Below the pieces are notes generated by a model. The model ran no database searches. It saw only the letters and a list, made by a program, of their open reading frames with translations, and had not been told where the DNA came from. From contig CACGVC010000006.1 of assembly GCA_902576335.1 (NCBI GenBank), positions 1 to 46,747 of the forward strand: a DNA stretch of 46,747 bases, read 5' to 3'. Each line of letters starts with the position of its first letter. Positions within the stretch are counted from its first letter, which is position 1. Origin of the DNA: an uncultured Pelagibacteraceae bacterium (GTDB lineage: Bacteria; Pseudomonadota; Alphaproteobacteria; Pelagibacterales; Pelagibacteraceae). The translations under genes and the position numbers were made by a program. Below are positions 26,322-34,019 of the stretch, in pieces.

Positions 26322-27389
26322 ATGTTTTTTAAAAATTACTTGGTGTTCATACCAGGCATAGTTCTTGCATTCGTTCTTTATTCTCTCTCCCAAGGTTTTA
26401 ATAATATTATTGGTATTGAGCTTTTAGGATATAGCAAAAGTCCGATCTCCACAGCGATGGTAGCAATCCTACTGGGTATCTTCTTTGGTAATTTTTTTGA
26501 AATTAGAGAAAGTTTTCAAAAAGGATTAGATTTTAGTAGAGATTATATCTTAAAACTTGGCATAATATGCTTAGGTATACAATTAAAACCTTTTGAGTTT
26601 TTAGAGTTTGGAAAAATTGCAATTCCATTGATATTAATTTGTATAGTTAGTGTCTTAATCTTAATAAAGCTTTTAATTAGAAAACTTCAAATACCAAATC
26701 GGATGGCTTACTTAATATCAATTGGAAGCTGCGTTTGTGGTACGACTGCTATAATGGCAACCGCGCCTGTAATAAAAGCAAATAAAAGTGAAATTTCTTA
26801 TGCAATCGCAAATATTACTTTATTCGGAATATTGTCCATGTTGTTTTACCCTTACTTCTCAAATTTCTATTTTGAGGGAAATTCATTATTTGCAGGTCTT
26901 TTTTTAGGGACAGCTATACATGAAACATCACAAGTTGCTGCAGCAGGATTAATATATGATCAACAGTATAATAGTCCCGAAACATTAAATATTGCAACTG
27001 TCACAAAGCTTTTAAGAAATGCTTTTTTGATAGTGATGATTCCTCTTTTTGCCTTTCTTTATAATAGAGGTCAGGTTAAAGAAAAGGGTTACTCGATTTT
27101 AAGTATATTTCCTTATTTTATTTTAGGTTTTGTTGGGATGATAATTTTAAGAAATGTTGGTGATGAAGTTTTCTCAACTAATAATAATTGGATTGAAATT
27201 ATAGATTTTATTAAAGCAAGTTCTAAAATTTTCCTAACTATGGCTATGGCTGCTATAGGCTTATCAACAAACTTAAAAGATATTAGAAATATGGGTTATA
27301 AACCTTTTGTTGTTGGATTTACGGCAATGTTAACTGTAGGAGTTGTGAGTATTATAACTATTGAAACTTATATAAAATTTTTTATTTAG
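26322..27389 (+). CDS. YeiH family putative sulfate/sulfite exporter
   Basis: The 355-residue protein has about ten membrane helices and YeiH/UPF0324 motifs: P-I-S-T-A-M-V-A-I-L-L-G-I near residue 40, LGIICLGIQLKP near 80, GSCVCGTTAIMATAPVI near 135-150, and FLGTAIHETSQVAAAG near 200. The family is proposed to export sulfate or sulfite; the label is weakly supported biochemically. Location directly after suyAB supports a role in removing the released sulfite. It overlaps the convergent TauE gene by 8 bases. Confidence 0.82.
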   Translation: MFFKNYLVFIPGIVLAFVLYSLSQGFNNIIGIELLGYSKSPISTAMVAILLGIFFGNFFEIRESFQKGLDFSRDYILKLGIICLGIQLKPFEFLEFGKIAIPLILICIVSVLILIKLLIRKLQIPNRMAYLISIGSCVCGTTAIMATAPVIKANKSEISYAIANITLFGILSMLFYPYFSNFYFEGNSLFAGLFLGTAIHETSQVAAAGLIYDQQYNSPETLNIATVTKLLRNAFLIVMIPLFAFLYNRGQVKEKGYSILSIFPYFILGFVGMIILRNVGDEVFSTNNNWIEIIDFIKASSKIFLTMAMAAIGLSTNLKDIRNMGYKPFVVGFTAMLTVGVVSIITIETYIKFFI

Positions 27390-28476
27390 ATTGTTTAACT
27401 AGTTTTTTGAAATATTTTTCTCTAAACTTTGAAATTGATCTTCTAATAAATGCAGCTGCAATTCCTAAAATAACAGCAAATAAAATCGAAAATAATCCAT
27501 AAAAGAATGGCATATCCTTTGAAAACTCTTTTATAAATTTTGAGAAAAAATTTAAGTCTTTTGAGCTTATAGGTGTTGTGCCATTCAGTATTTCTTCTGC
27601 AAAAAAAGTATCATAAGCAATTACTATTCCTACAATTAATAGTAAAATTGCTAATAATGCCTTTAATCCAGAGCTATCAATTTGCTCACCAAGTTTTTGG
27701 CCTACTTGTACTCCGACTATTGAACCTATAACTAACATTAACACTAACATTAAATCTATTGAACCATAATTAATTGAATGAAGAAATGTAACTATGACAC
27801 TAATAAAAATTGTTACAAATAAGGAAGTTCCAGGAACTAATTTTGTCGGCATCTTAATAATATAAATCATTGCAGGCACTAATATAAATGCACCACCGAT
27901 CCCCATTATAGCTGCTATAAAACCAACAACTAATCCAATTATGATGGGCGTGAATATACTTTCATATAGTTTTGATTTTGGAAACCTCATTCTAAAAGGA
28001 AGTCCATGTATCCAATAATGAACATGTAATTTTTTTTTCTCTACAATGTTCTTTTTAGCTTTATCAATTTCACCTAAACTTTCCACTAACATCAGTGTCC
28101 CAATTATTGCGAGAATGTACATATAGGCTAAGGAAATTACTGTATCTATTTTACCGATATCTTTAAAATATGTGAAAGTAAAAATACCTACTACAGTTCC
28201 TATAGTTCCGCCAATTACAATCATTAATCCCATTTTGTAATCTAAAGTATTTTTTAACCAATGAGTGGTAGATCCAGATACTGAAGTTGCCAAGATATTG
28301 TTGGCCTCGTTAGCGACTGCATAAGCTGGGGGAACACCCATAAAGATTAAAAAAGGTGTCATTAAGAAACCACCCCCTACACCAAATAAACCAGAGAGAA
28401 CTCCAACTATAGCACTTATTAAAAGTATTTCGACAGGGTTAATAAATACTTGGGCTATAGGTAAAAAAACATCCAT
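27382..28476 (-). CDS. tauE: TauE/SafE family sulfite exporter
   Basis: The 364-residue TSUP-superfamily membrane protein has an internal repeat. Each half has a G-x-G-G box: GLFGVGGGFLMTP near 30-40 and AIMGIGGAFILVP near 190-200. TauE/SafE carriers export sulfite or sulfoacetate, and import or export sulfonates. It is longer than short TauE (about 270) because of an extended loop and a C-terminal helix. It lies at the end of the minus-strand set headed by aprM, 22 bases after a 44-residue membrane protein gene, so sulfite oxidation and export are linked by position. Its final bases overlap yeiH on the other strand. Confidence 0.87.
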   Translation of the reverse strand: MDVFLPIAQVFINPVEILLISAIVGVLSGLFGVGGGFLMTPFLIFMGVPPAYAVANEANNILATSVSGSTTHWLKNTLDYKMGLMIVIGGTIGTVVGIFTFTYFKDIGKIDTVISLAYMYILAIIGTLMLVESLGEIDKAKKNIVEKKKLHVHYWIHGLPFRMRFPKSKLYESIFTPIIIGLVVGFIAAIMGIGGAFILVPAMIYIIKMPTKLVPGTSLFVTIFISVIVTFLHSINYGSIDLMLVLMLVIGSIVGVQVGQKLGEQIDSSGLKALLAILLLIVGIVIAYDTFFAEEILNGTTPISSKDLNFFSKFIKEFSKDMPFFYGLFSILFAVILGIAAAFIRRSISKFREKYFKKLVKQSK

Positions 28477-28498
28477 CTAAAAAAACTTTAAATATAAC

Positions 28499-28633
28499 TT
28501 AACTAAAAGTTATAAAAGTTCCAAATAAGATCACGCCCCAACAAGCTACAATCGCTGAAAAAATTCCAGTTTTAATTAATGTAGTTTTTTTTTCAGAAAG
28601 TATTTGAGGTATTTTTATATTTGGAAGGTGCAT
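28499..28633 (-). CDS. Small membrane protein in the apr-tauE cluster (44 aa)
   Basis: ATG at 28631-28633 to TAA at 28499-28501 encodes 44 residues. A polar N-terminus (PNIKIPQILSEKK) is followed by one membrane helix (GIFSAIVACWGVILFGTF) with a Cys-Trp pair. It begins 63 bases after the 116-residue gene and ends 22 bases before tauE. A promoter-like TTGACA element places the transcript start only a few bases before the ATG, so it may be leaderless. The single Cys and helix suggest an accessory subunit of the TauE carrier or of the Apr membrane complex; this is inference. Confidence 0.55.
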   Translation of the reverse strand: MHLPNIKIPQILSEKKTTLIKTGIFSAIVACWGVILFGTFITFS

Positions 28634-28641
28634 CTATATTT

Positions 28642-28669
28642 CTCATACACCCAGTAGATAAATTGTCAA
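28642..28669 (-). promoter_or_regulatory. Predicted promoter for the 44-residue gene and tauE
   Basis: On the minus strand a perfect -35 TTGACA (28664-28669) is followed after 16 bases by TATGAG (28642-28647, 4 of 6). The expected start point is about 2-5 bases from the ATG at 28633, giving a leaderless or nearly leaderless message. An exact TTGACA is not common by chance, but the -10 is only fair. Confidence 0.45.
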
Positions 28670-28696
28670 ACTATTATTGAAAAATTAATTATTTTT

Positions 28697-29047
28697 TTAG
28701 TAGATAGTTGCACCAAAAACTTTGACTTCGCCATCCTCTACTCCAAGCACAAGTCTGCCTAAGAATTCACCTTGGATTTCTTTGTTGGTCTGCTTTATTA
28801 ATACTGTTATATGATCACCTCGTCTTAAAGTGCCAAATGGCTCATATGTTTCATTTAGGTTTATAATTAGTTTGTTATTAGCCCACTGTTTACCTAGTTC
28901 AACCTCATTAGCTCCGAAAAGCATTTGAGTGGAAAAATCTCTGGTAAAACCGCCATAATCTTTCAAATTGGAGGATCTAACTAAGTTTTCCCAAAAAGGT
29001 TTACCAATTTCGAATATCTCCTCATCTGATTTAGATAATAGATCCAT
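28697..29047 (-). CDS. Uncharacterised 116-residue protein downstream of aprA
   Basis: The protein starts 23 bases after the aprA stop and is soluble with no signal peptide. The first 30 residues form an acidic helix (SKSDEEIFEIGKPFWENL), then short strands including FSTQMLFGANEVELGKQW, and a C-terminal beta half with RRGDHITVLIK, then a GEFLGRLVLGVEDGEVKVFGA strand pair, which resembles a small SH3-like or dimerisation barrel. I do not recognise the family. Cotranscription with aprMBA suggests a role in Apr assembly, cofactor protection or control. Confidence 0.72.
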   Translation of the reverse strand: MDLLSKSDEEIFEIGKPFWENLVRSSNLKDYGGFTRDFSTQMLFGANEVELGKQWANNKLIINLNETYEPFGTLRRGDHITVLIKQTNKEIQGEFLGRLVLGVEDGEVKVFGATIY

Positions 29048-29070
29048 AGATTACTCTTTATAATATTAGA

Positions 29071-30930
29071 TTAAGAAGCTTTTTTCTTCTCTTTTTCATC
29101 AACAATATGATACACGGGAACCTTCTCAAGACTAAATTTACCTGTTTTAGGATCCCTTCTAGATACCGTCAAACAATGCCAGTTTTCATCATCTAGCTTC
29201 ATATGATCACCTCTGTAATAATATCCTGGCCAACGTGTTTCTTCTCTAAATAATGTATGTTCAGTCACACACTGAGAAGTTAACGCCCTATGTTTTAATT
29301 CCCAAGCTCTCATTAATTGATGATAATCTTCAGCTCCTACTTTTTCTAAATCCTCTTGAAGCCAGTCTAACAATTGCAGAGCTTTTTTTAATAAGTTTCC
29401 ATTTGTCATATAGTTAGAGGTAATTCCTCCAACATATTCGTCCATAATTTTTTGAAGTCTTTGTAGACCTTGAATAGGTGAAATATAACTCGGTGAAACT
29501 GTTCCCCCAGTTATTTCATTTTGAGCAACAGTATAAGTATCTAGAGGTTTATAAACAGCTTTTTTGAAGTCATCACATTGTTTGTCCGAAACTTTAATTC
29601 CGTCTGCTTTTTTGTCCTGTATGTATTTCACTGCTGCTTTGGCTGCTAGTCTTCCTTCAGTAAATGAACCTGATGAAAATTTATGAGCGCTTCCACCCAC
29701 AGTGTCACCAGCTCCGAATAGTCCATCAATTGTTAACATTCGATTGTAACCCCAAAAATATTCAGGTGGAGATAAATCTTCTGGTCCACTCACCCAAGCT
29801 CCAGAACAAGTTGCGTGTGATCCCATTACATAAGGTTCTGAGGTTGTTAATTCAGGATTGGTGTATTTTGGATCAATATTTTGTGAAGCCCAAACAACAG
29901 CTTGCCCAACTGTCATACCTAAAAAATTTTCCCAACCAACGGTTTCTAAATGAGGATCTTGGAAAGCCTCTTTAGTCACCATGTGGATTGGTCCACCTCC
30001 CGCAGCCACTTCTTGGATAAATGCGTGATTTCTTAAACATGTTGGGGTTGGATGATGATCAATATATTCACCTACTAACTCTTTTGTTTGGTCATACCAT
30101 TTCTTTTCATAATTTTCACCATTAGCGTTTTGTGTATATGTCTTTAGATGTAAAAAGTATGCACCAACAGGTCCATAACCATCTTTAAATCTACATAAAA
30201 CAATTCTGTTTTCCATTTGAGTCATCTTTGCACCAGCTGCTATTGGCAAAGCATATGCTGATCCATTACTCCATGGCGCGTACCAAGTTCTACCCATACC
30301 TTCACCTACAGCTCTTGGTTTAAATATATGTGATGCTCCACCTGCAGAGACGATAACAGCTTTTGCTCTAAAAACATGGAAGTCACCAGTTCTCATGTTA
30401 AAACCAACTGCTCCCCCAATTCTATTTTCTTGAGCTTCGTCCATTAATAAATGTGTAACCATTATTCTATTATAAATTTTATCAGCAGATTTTTTTGCTG
30501 CTTCGGCTACAATTGGTTTGTAACTCTCACCATGAATCATGATCTGCCATTTTCCTTCTCTTAAATATCTTCCTGTTTTTTCATTTTTCATCATTGGAAG
30601 ACCCCATTCATCAAACATGTGAACAGTTGAGTCTACATGTCGAGCCATGTCATATCCTAAATCTTCTCTTACCATTCCCATTAAATCATTTCGGGCATAT
30701 CTTACATGGTCCTCAGGCTGATTTTCATCCCACTGCATACCCATGTAACAGTTGATTGCATATAATCCTTGCGCAACAGCTCCACTTCTATCGATGTTAG
30801 CTTTCTCAACACAAACAATCTTTAAATCTCTACCCCAATGACGAGCTTCAAAAGTTGCTCCCGTTCCAGCCATTCCACCACCAACAACCAATACATCACA
30901 CTCTTCATAATGGGTCTTATGTTTGGCCAT
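29071..30930 (-). CDS. aprA: Adenylylsulfate reductase alpha subunit (FAD)
   Basis: The 619-residue flavoprotein interconverts sulfite plus AMP and APS at the FAD N5. The FAD-binding DVLVVGGGMAGTG is near residues 12-24. APS reductase segments HPTPTCLRNHAF, TCSGAWVSGPEDLSP and GLFGAGDTVGGSAHKFSSGS are present. Sequence style and linkage with aprM rather than qmoABC suggest the sulfite-oxidising direction. In SAR11 this probably removes sulfite from organosulfur breakdown. The ATG overlaps the aprB stop by one base. No sat or APS:phosphate transferase gene is in the window to release sulfate. Confidence 0.96.
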   Translation of the reverse strand: MAKHKTHYEECDVLVVGGGMAGTGATFEARHWGRDLKIVCVEKANIDRSGAVAQGLYAINCYMGMQWDENQPEDHVRYARNDLMGMVREDLGYDMARHVDSTVHMFDEWGLPMMKNEKTGRYLREGKWQIMIHGESYKPIVAEAAKKSADKIYNRIMVTHLLMDEAQENRIGGAVGFNMRTGDFHVFRAKAVIVSAGGASHIFKPRAVGEGMGRTWYAPWSNGSAYALPIAAGAKMTQMENRIVLCRFKDGYGPVGAYFLHLKTYTQNANGENYEKKWYDQTKELVGEYIDHHPTPTCLRNHAFIQEVAAGGGPIHMVTKEAFQDPHLETVGWENFLGMTVGQAVVWASQNIDPKYTNPELTTSEPYVMGSHATCSGAWVSGPEDLSPPEYFWGYNRMLTIDGLFGAGDTVGGSAHKFSSGSFTEGRLAAKAAVKYIQDKKADGIKVSDKQCDDFKKAVYKPLDTYTVAQNEITGGTVSPSYISPIQGLQRLQKIMDEYVGGITSNYMTNGNLLKKALQLLDWLQEDLEKVGAEDYHQLMRAWELKHRALTSQCVTEHTLFREETRWPGYYYRGDHMKLDDENWHCLTVSRRDPKTGKFSLEKVPVYHIVDEKEKKKAS

Positions 30931-31400
30931 TAATAATAAACTCCTTTTTTAAAAGACTCTTTTGGGACCGATGGTAATTCTTGATTAGTATTTAAACCCT
31001 CTGGTTCACTATAAAGTCTTTGAGAATTTATTTCACCTTGATTGGGTGTGTCCCCTTCTGCAAGCTTAGGAATAAATTTTCCCCAGGGTTTAGTTGTTAT
31101 AGGTGAGACGAAGTTTTTCTCTGTTCCGTTTCTAAATTTTATTTTCCAAGAGATGGTTCCTTTTTCTTCTTCTCTTCTAACTCTAACACTGTGACCCATC
31201 GGAGCAAAATCAGCATACCCTCTTACATCTATAGCATGATTAGGACATGCTTTAACACACGAGTAACATTCCCAACAAAAGTTTGGTTCAATATTTTTTG
31301 CACGTCTAATATTTTCATCAATGTGCATGATGTCTGAAGGGCAAATATCTACGCAATGACCACAGCCATCGCATCTCGTCATGTATACAAAAGTTGACAT
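30930..31400 (-). CDS. aprB: Adenylylsulfate reductase beta subunit (two 4Fe-4S)
   Basis: The 156-residue electron-transfer subunit binds two 4Fe-4S clusters: Cys10, Cys13, Cys16 and Cys52 for one, and Cys20, Cys42, Cys45 and Cys48 for the other, in CDGCGHCVDIC and CWECYSCVKAC. The C-terminal tail that wraps the alpha subunit runs to residue 156. It lies 29 bases after aprM and shares one base with aprA. Confidence 0.96.
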   Translation of the reverse strand: MSTFVYMTRCDGCGHCVDICPSDIMHIDENIRRAKNIEPNFCWECYSCVKACPNHAIDVRGYADFAPMGHSVRVRREEEKGTISWKIKFRNGTEKNFVSPITTKPWGKFIPKLAEGDTPNQGEINSQRLYSEPEGLNTNQELPSVPKESFKKGVYY

Positions 31401-31429
31401 ATTTTTAATTATCCTTTCTATGTAACATA

Positions 31430-32224
31430 TTAATAGTGTTTTGGCTCTTCTCTTTTTATACCCAAGCCAAATTGTTCAGGCGCATCAGCTGGTGGAGGTA
31501 AATTATCTCTTGATCCATCAGCTTCAGCTAAATTTTTTTGAATAGCAGCTCCAGGTTTATAAAACATATGTGCAAATTTTGACCAATATACACCACCAAA
31601 TAGAATTAAATTAGCTGCAATGAATAAAACTAAAAATAAATAAGACAAACCAATTTGCCCATTGAATTGAGTGAAAGACCAAGCCAACCCAAAAGTTGAA
31701 CATGCAAGTAAAGCTAAGACAAACAAATCAGCTTTAATAATTCTATACCAAGGATGAGCTTCAGCCGAAACGTCAACTCTTAAAAAAAACCAAAACCAAT
31801 ATCCTCCTAAGCATGTGAGTATTGCTCCGACATGCCAAAGCATTGACCAAGTTTGAGAACTAGGTTTATCAGCACCTGTATAACAAAAAACTAAAATAGC
31901 CGAAGATACCCAAAACAGAATTGTACCATACATTCCTAGAACATGAGCAAGTCTCCTCTTTCCAAAACCAAGTTCTGAAGTTGTTCCAATATCCACTACT
32001 GTTGTTTTAGCAATGACAGAGACTCTTTCTCCTACACCTAATTTTTTAGTTGCTGAAAGTTTTGCTTTTTTTGCATTATTAAAAAAATAAGTCAGATTTT
32101 TATGATGTATCATTTGAATAACTGTACCGATTACAATCAACAAAATCATGGCTACGATGAAAAATTGCATTGCCAACGGTGAGATTGACTCTGATAAAAT
32201 TGAAAAAGGATTATTACTTAACAT
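31430..32224 (-). CDS. aprM: AprM, putative membrane anchor of adenylylsulfate reductase
   Basis: The 264-residue membrane protein has about five or six helices: near residues 18-37, 95-115, 130-148, 165-183 and 190-212. A basic region (NAKKAKLSATKKLG) and a C-terminal soluble tail with PPPADAPEQFGLG flank them. It opens the aprMBA order typical of the sulfur-oxidiser-like Apr lineage, where AprM is proposed to pass electrons from AprBA to quinone or to anchor it. The SD AAAGG lies 5 bases before the ATG. A likely promoter is at 32258-32286. Confidence 0.85.
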   Translation of the reverse strand: MLSNNPFSILSESISPLAMQFFIVAMILLIVIGTVIQMIHHKNLTYFFNNAKKAKLSATKKLGVGERVSVIAKTTVVDIGTTSELGFGKRRLAHVLGMYGTILFWVSSAILVFCYTGADKPSSQTWSMLWHVGAILTCLGGYWFWFFLRVDVSAEAHPWYRIIKADLFVLALLACSTFGLAWSFTQFNGQIGLSYLFLVLFIAANLILFGGVYWSKFAHMFYKPGAAIQKNLAEADGSRDNLPPPADAPEQFGLGIKREEPKHY

Positions 32225-32257
32225 CTCCGCCTTTGTTAAATTTTTGTATTAAATTAA

Positions 32258-32286
32258 ATTTTATATATTGTGAATCAATAGTTCAA
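32258..32286 (-). promoter_or_regulatory. Predicted promoter of the aprMBA operon
   Basis: On the minus strand TTGAAC (32281-32286, 4 of 6 to TTGACA) and TAAAAT (32258-32263, 5 of 6) are separated by 17 bases. The start point would lie about 25 bases before the aprM ATG, with an SD between. Box quality and spacing are good for this A+T-rich region. Confidence 0.45.
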
Positions 32287-32322
32287 CCTCAAACTAAGGT
32301 CAATTTGTCTTTTTATACAAGA

Positions 32323-32721
32323 TTAATTATTTCTTTTATAATGTTGTTTGTTTGGAATAACTGATCTTACTCCACCCTGAGGATTATCAACATCTCCTTC
32401 TCTACGAGGAATTAAGTGAAAATGACAATGGAAAATAGATTGTCCAGATACTTTTCCAATATTTGTTCCTAAGTTAAATCCTTTAACTGACTTATCTTTT
32501 CTTATTATTTCATTCTTAATTATTTTAATAAGATCATTACAGGCCAACAATTCGTCATTGGATAGATCAAAAAAGTCTATCGTGTGTCTTTTAGGAATAA
32601 TAAGACAATGATATTCTGAAACTGGGTAAGAGTCATAACTAGCATATGCAAGATTGTTATCATGAGTGTATCCTGTTTTTTTAGCATTACAAAATAAACA
32701 AGGTTCGTTTGGATCTTTCAT
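32323..32721 (-). CDS. HIT family nucleotide hydrolase/transferase
   Basis: The 132-residue protein has the histidine triad H-C-H-F-H at 98-102 (HCHFHLIPRR). N-terminal CLFC cysteines give a possible zinc site, as in several HIT proteins, with LIIPKRHTIDFFDLS in the middle. Members hydrolyse adenosine phosphoramidates or dinucleoside polyphosphates. It is the last gene of the metC-MFS-pabB-pabA-pabC-HIT string, 4 bases after pabC. A loose functional link to sulfur, through adenylylsulfate hydrolysis as in some HIT enzymes, is possible but speculative. Confidence 0.88.
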   Translation of the reverse strand: MKDPNEPCLFCNAKKTGYTHDNNLAYASYDSYPVSEYHCLIIPKRHTIDFFDLSNDELLACNDLIKIIKNEIIRKDKSVKGFNLGTNIGKVSGQSIFHCHFHLIPRREGDVDNPQGGVRSVIPNKQHYKRNN

Positions 32722-32725
32722 TCTC

Positions 32726-33499
32726 TTAAAATCTATATGAATTACATTTATTTATAGCTGCATTGTAATGTTTTGAAAGAAACCTAAATTTATCTAAATT
32801 TTTTCTTTTCCATTTAATCTCATTTATTGTTTTAACTGATGTAACACCTTTACCAGAACCTAACAATAAGATTTCATCATAACTATTTATCTCTTTGAGG
32901 AAAATATCTTTTTTGATTATCTTTTTTATTTTTGTTTTAAAAAATTTATAAGTATTACCCTCATAATATCCTTTTCTGGGGGTAAAAAATTTTTGATCTT
33001 TCACAAATAATAAATTTGAGGTTCCAGTTTCCAATAATCTTTTATCAGATACCAATCCAATGTCTGATTGGGAATTATCCATTTTAGATAAATATGATAA
33101 TATCTTTTTATATTTAAGGTTTTTATATTCAGGTTTTTCTCGTTTAAATTTTACTAATTTCAAATTAAAATTTAATTTTGGTTTAATTCTTTTTCTTAAA
33201 GATATTGAAATTATTTTTTTATTTAGGGCAATTCTTAATAGATGATTATATGTTTTCTTTCTGGATAAATTTTTTTTAATAATAGCTAGAATATCAGCTC
33301 GTAAAGATTTCTTAGTGATCCTATATTCTTTTAAGGATTTAATTAAATTATTTAAATGATTTTTAAAAAATAAAATTTTTCCTGGCCTACCAAAAATCCA
33401 CATCGTCGTGAAAATTCCATGATCTCCCCAAAGGTCATGAAATTCTATTTCCTCTAAATTTTTAAGCTGATAAGATTTTTTTAATAAGTATTTTGCCAT
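32726..33499 (-). CDS. pabC: Aminodeoxychorismate lyase-type class IV PLP enzyme
   Basis: The 257-residue class IV aminotransferase-fold enzyme would cleave aminodeoxychorismate to p-aminobenzoate and pyruvate. The likely PLP lysine is Lys129 in YKNLKYKK. Glu157 starts the E-T-G-T-S-N-L-L-F cofactor loop, and HDLWGDHGIFTT near 21-32 is the class opening. It overlaps pabA by 38 bases and sits in the same operon as pabB, so folate precursor synthesis is the best reading; a D-amino acid or branched-chain aminotransferase is less likely. Confidence 0.82.
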   Translation of the reverse strand: MAKYLLKKSYQLKNLEEIEFHDLWGDHGIFTTMWIFGRPGKILFFKNHLNNLIKSLKEYRITKKSLRADILAIIKKNLSRKKTYNHLLRIALNKKIISISLRKRIKPKLNFNLKLVKFKREKPEYKNLKYKKILSYLSKMDNSQSDIGLVSDKRLLETGTSNLLFVKDQKFFTPRKGYYEGNTYKFFKTKIKKIIKKDIFLKEINSYDEILLLGSGKGVTSVKTINEIKWKRKNLDKFRFLSKHYNAAINKCNSYRF

Positions 33500-34019
33500 T
33501 GATAGTTAAAAAAGATTCTGGATGAAATTGAAATCCATATATTTTCTCCTTTTGATTTTCAAATGCCATTGCGACTTTTGAATTTAAACATCTCATAGTT
33601 ATCTCAAAATTATTAGATTTAAAAGGTTCTTGTAACTTTAAAGAATGATACCTTCCAACTTTAAATATTTTTCCTTTTTGAAATAAAGATTTATCATTAA
33701 CTACTTTGATATTTGACTGAAAACCATGATATATCTTTTTCTGTTCAATAATCTTTCCACCTTCACAAAAAAGAATGTGTTGAAACCCTAGACAAATGCC
33801 AATCATCTTTTTCTTTCCCTTAAATCTTTTATAGATTTTAGAAGTTATTGGATAATCTTTTGGACTACCTGGCCCCGGTGAAAAAACTATTGTTGATGAT
33901 TGCTGGATTTTTTTTTCACTAATCTCATTATAATTGTCACATTCAACTCTATCAAATAAAGCAAATTGATGAACTACGTTGTGAGTAAACGAATCGTTAT
34001 GATCTATCACATATATCAT
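33462..34019 (-). CDS. pabA: Aminodeoxychorismate/anthranilate synthase glutamine amidotransferase subunit
   Basis: The 185-residue class I glutamine amidotransferase supplies ammonia to the partner PabB. The triad is Cys76 in GICLGFQ, His166 and Glu168 in FHPES. FSPGPGSP at 46-53 is the family oxyanion-linked loop. PabA and TrpG cannot be told apart by sequence. Overlap with both pabB and pabC favours PabA. The ATG overlaps the pabB stop by 4 bases (34016-34019). Confidence 0.88.
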   Translation of the reverse strand: MIYVIDHNDSFTHNVVHQFALFDRVECDNYNEISEKKIQQSSTIVFSPGPGSPKDYPITSKIYKRFKGKKKMIGICLGFQHILFCEGGKIIEQKKIYHGFQSNIKVVNDKSLFQKGKIFKVGRYHSLKLQEPFKSNNFEITMRCLNSKVAMAFENQKEKIYGFQFHPESFLTINGKILIKKILSA

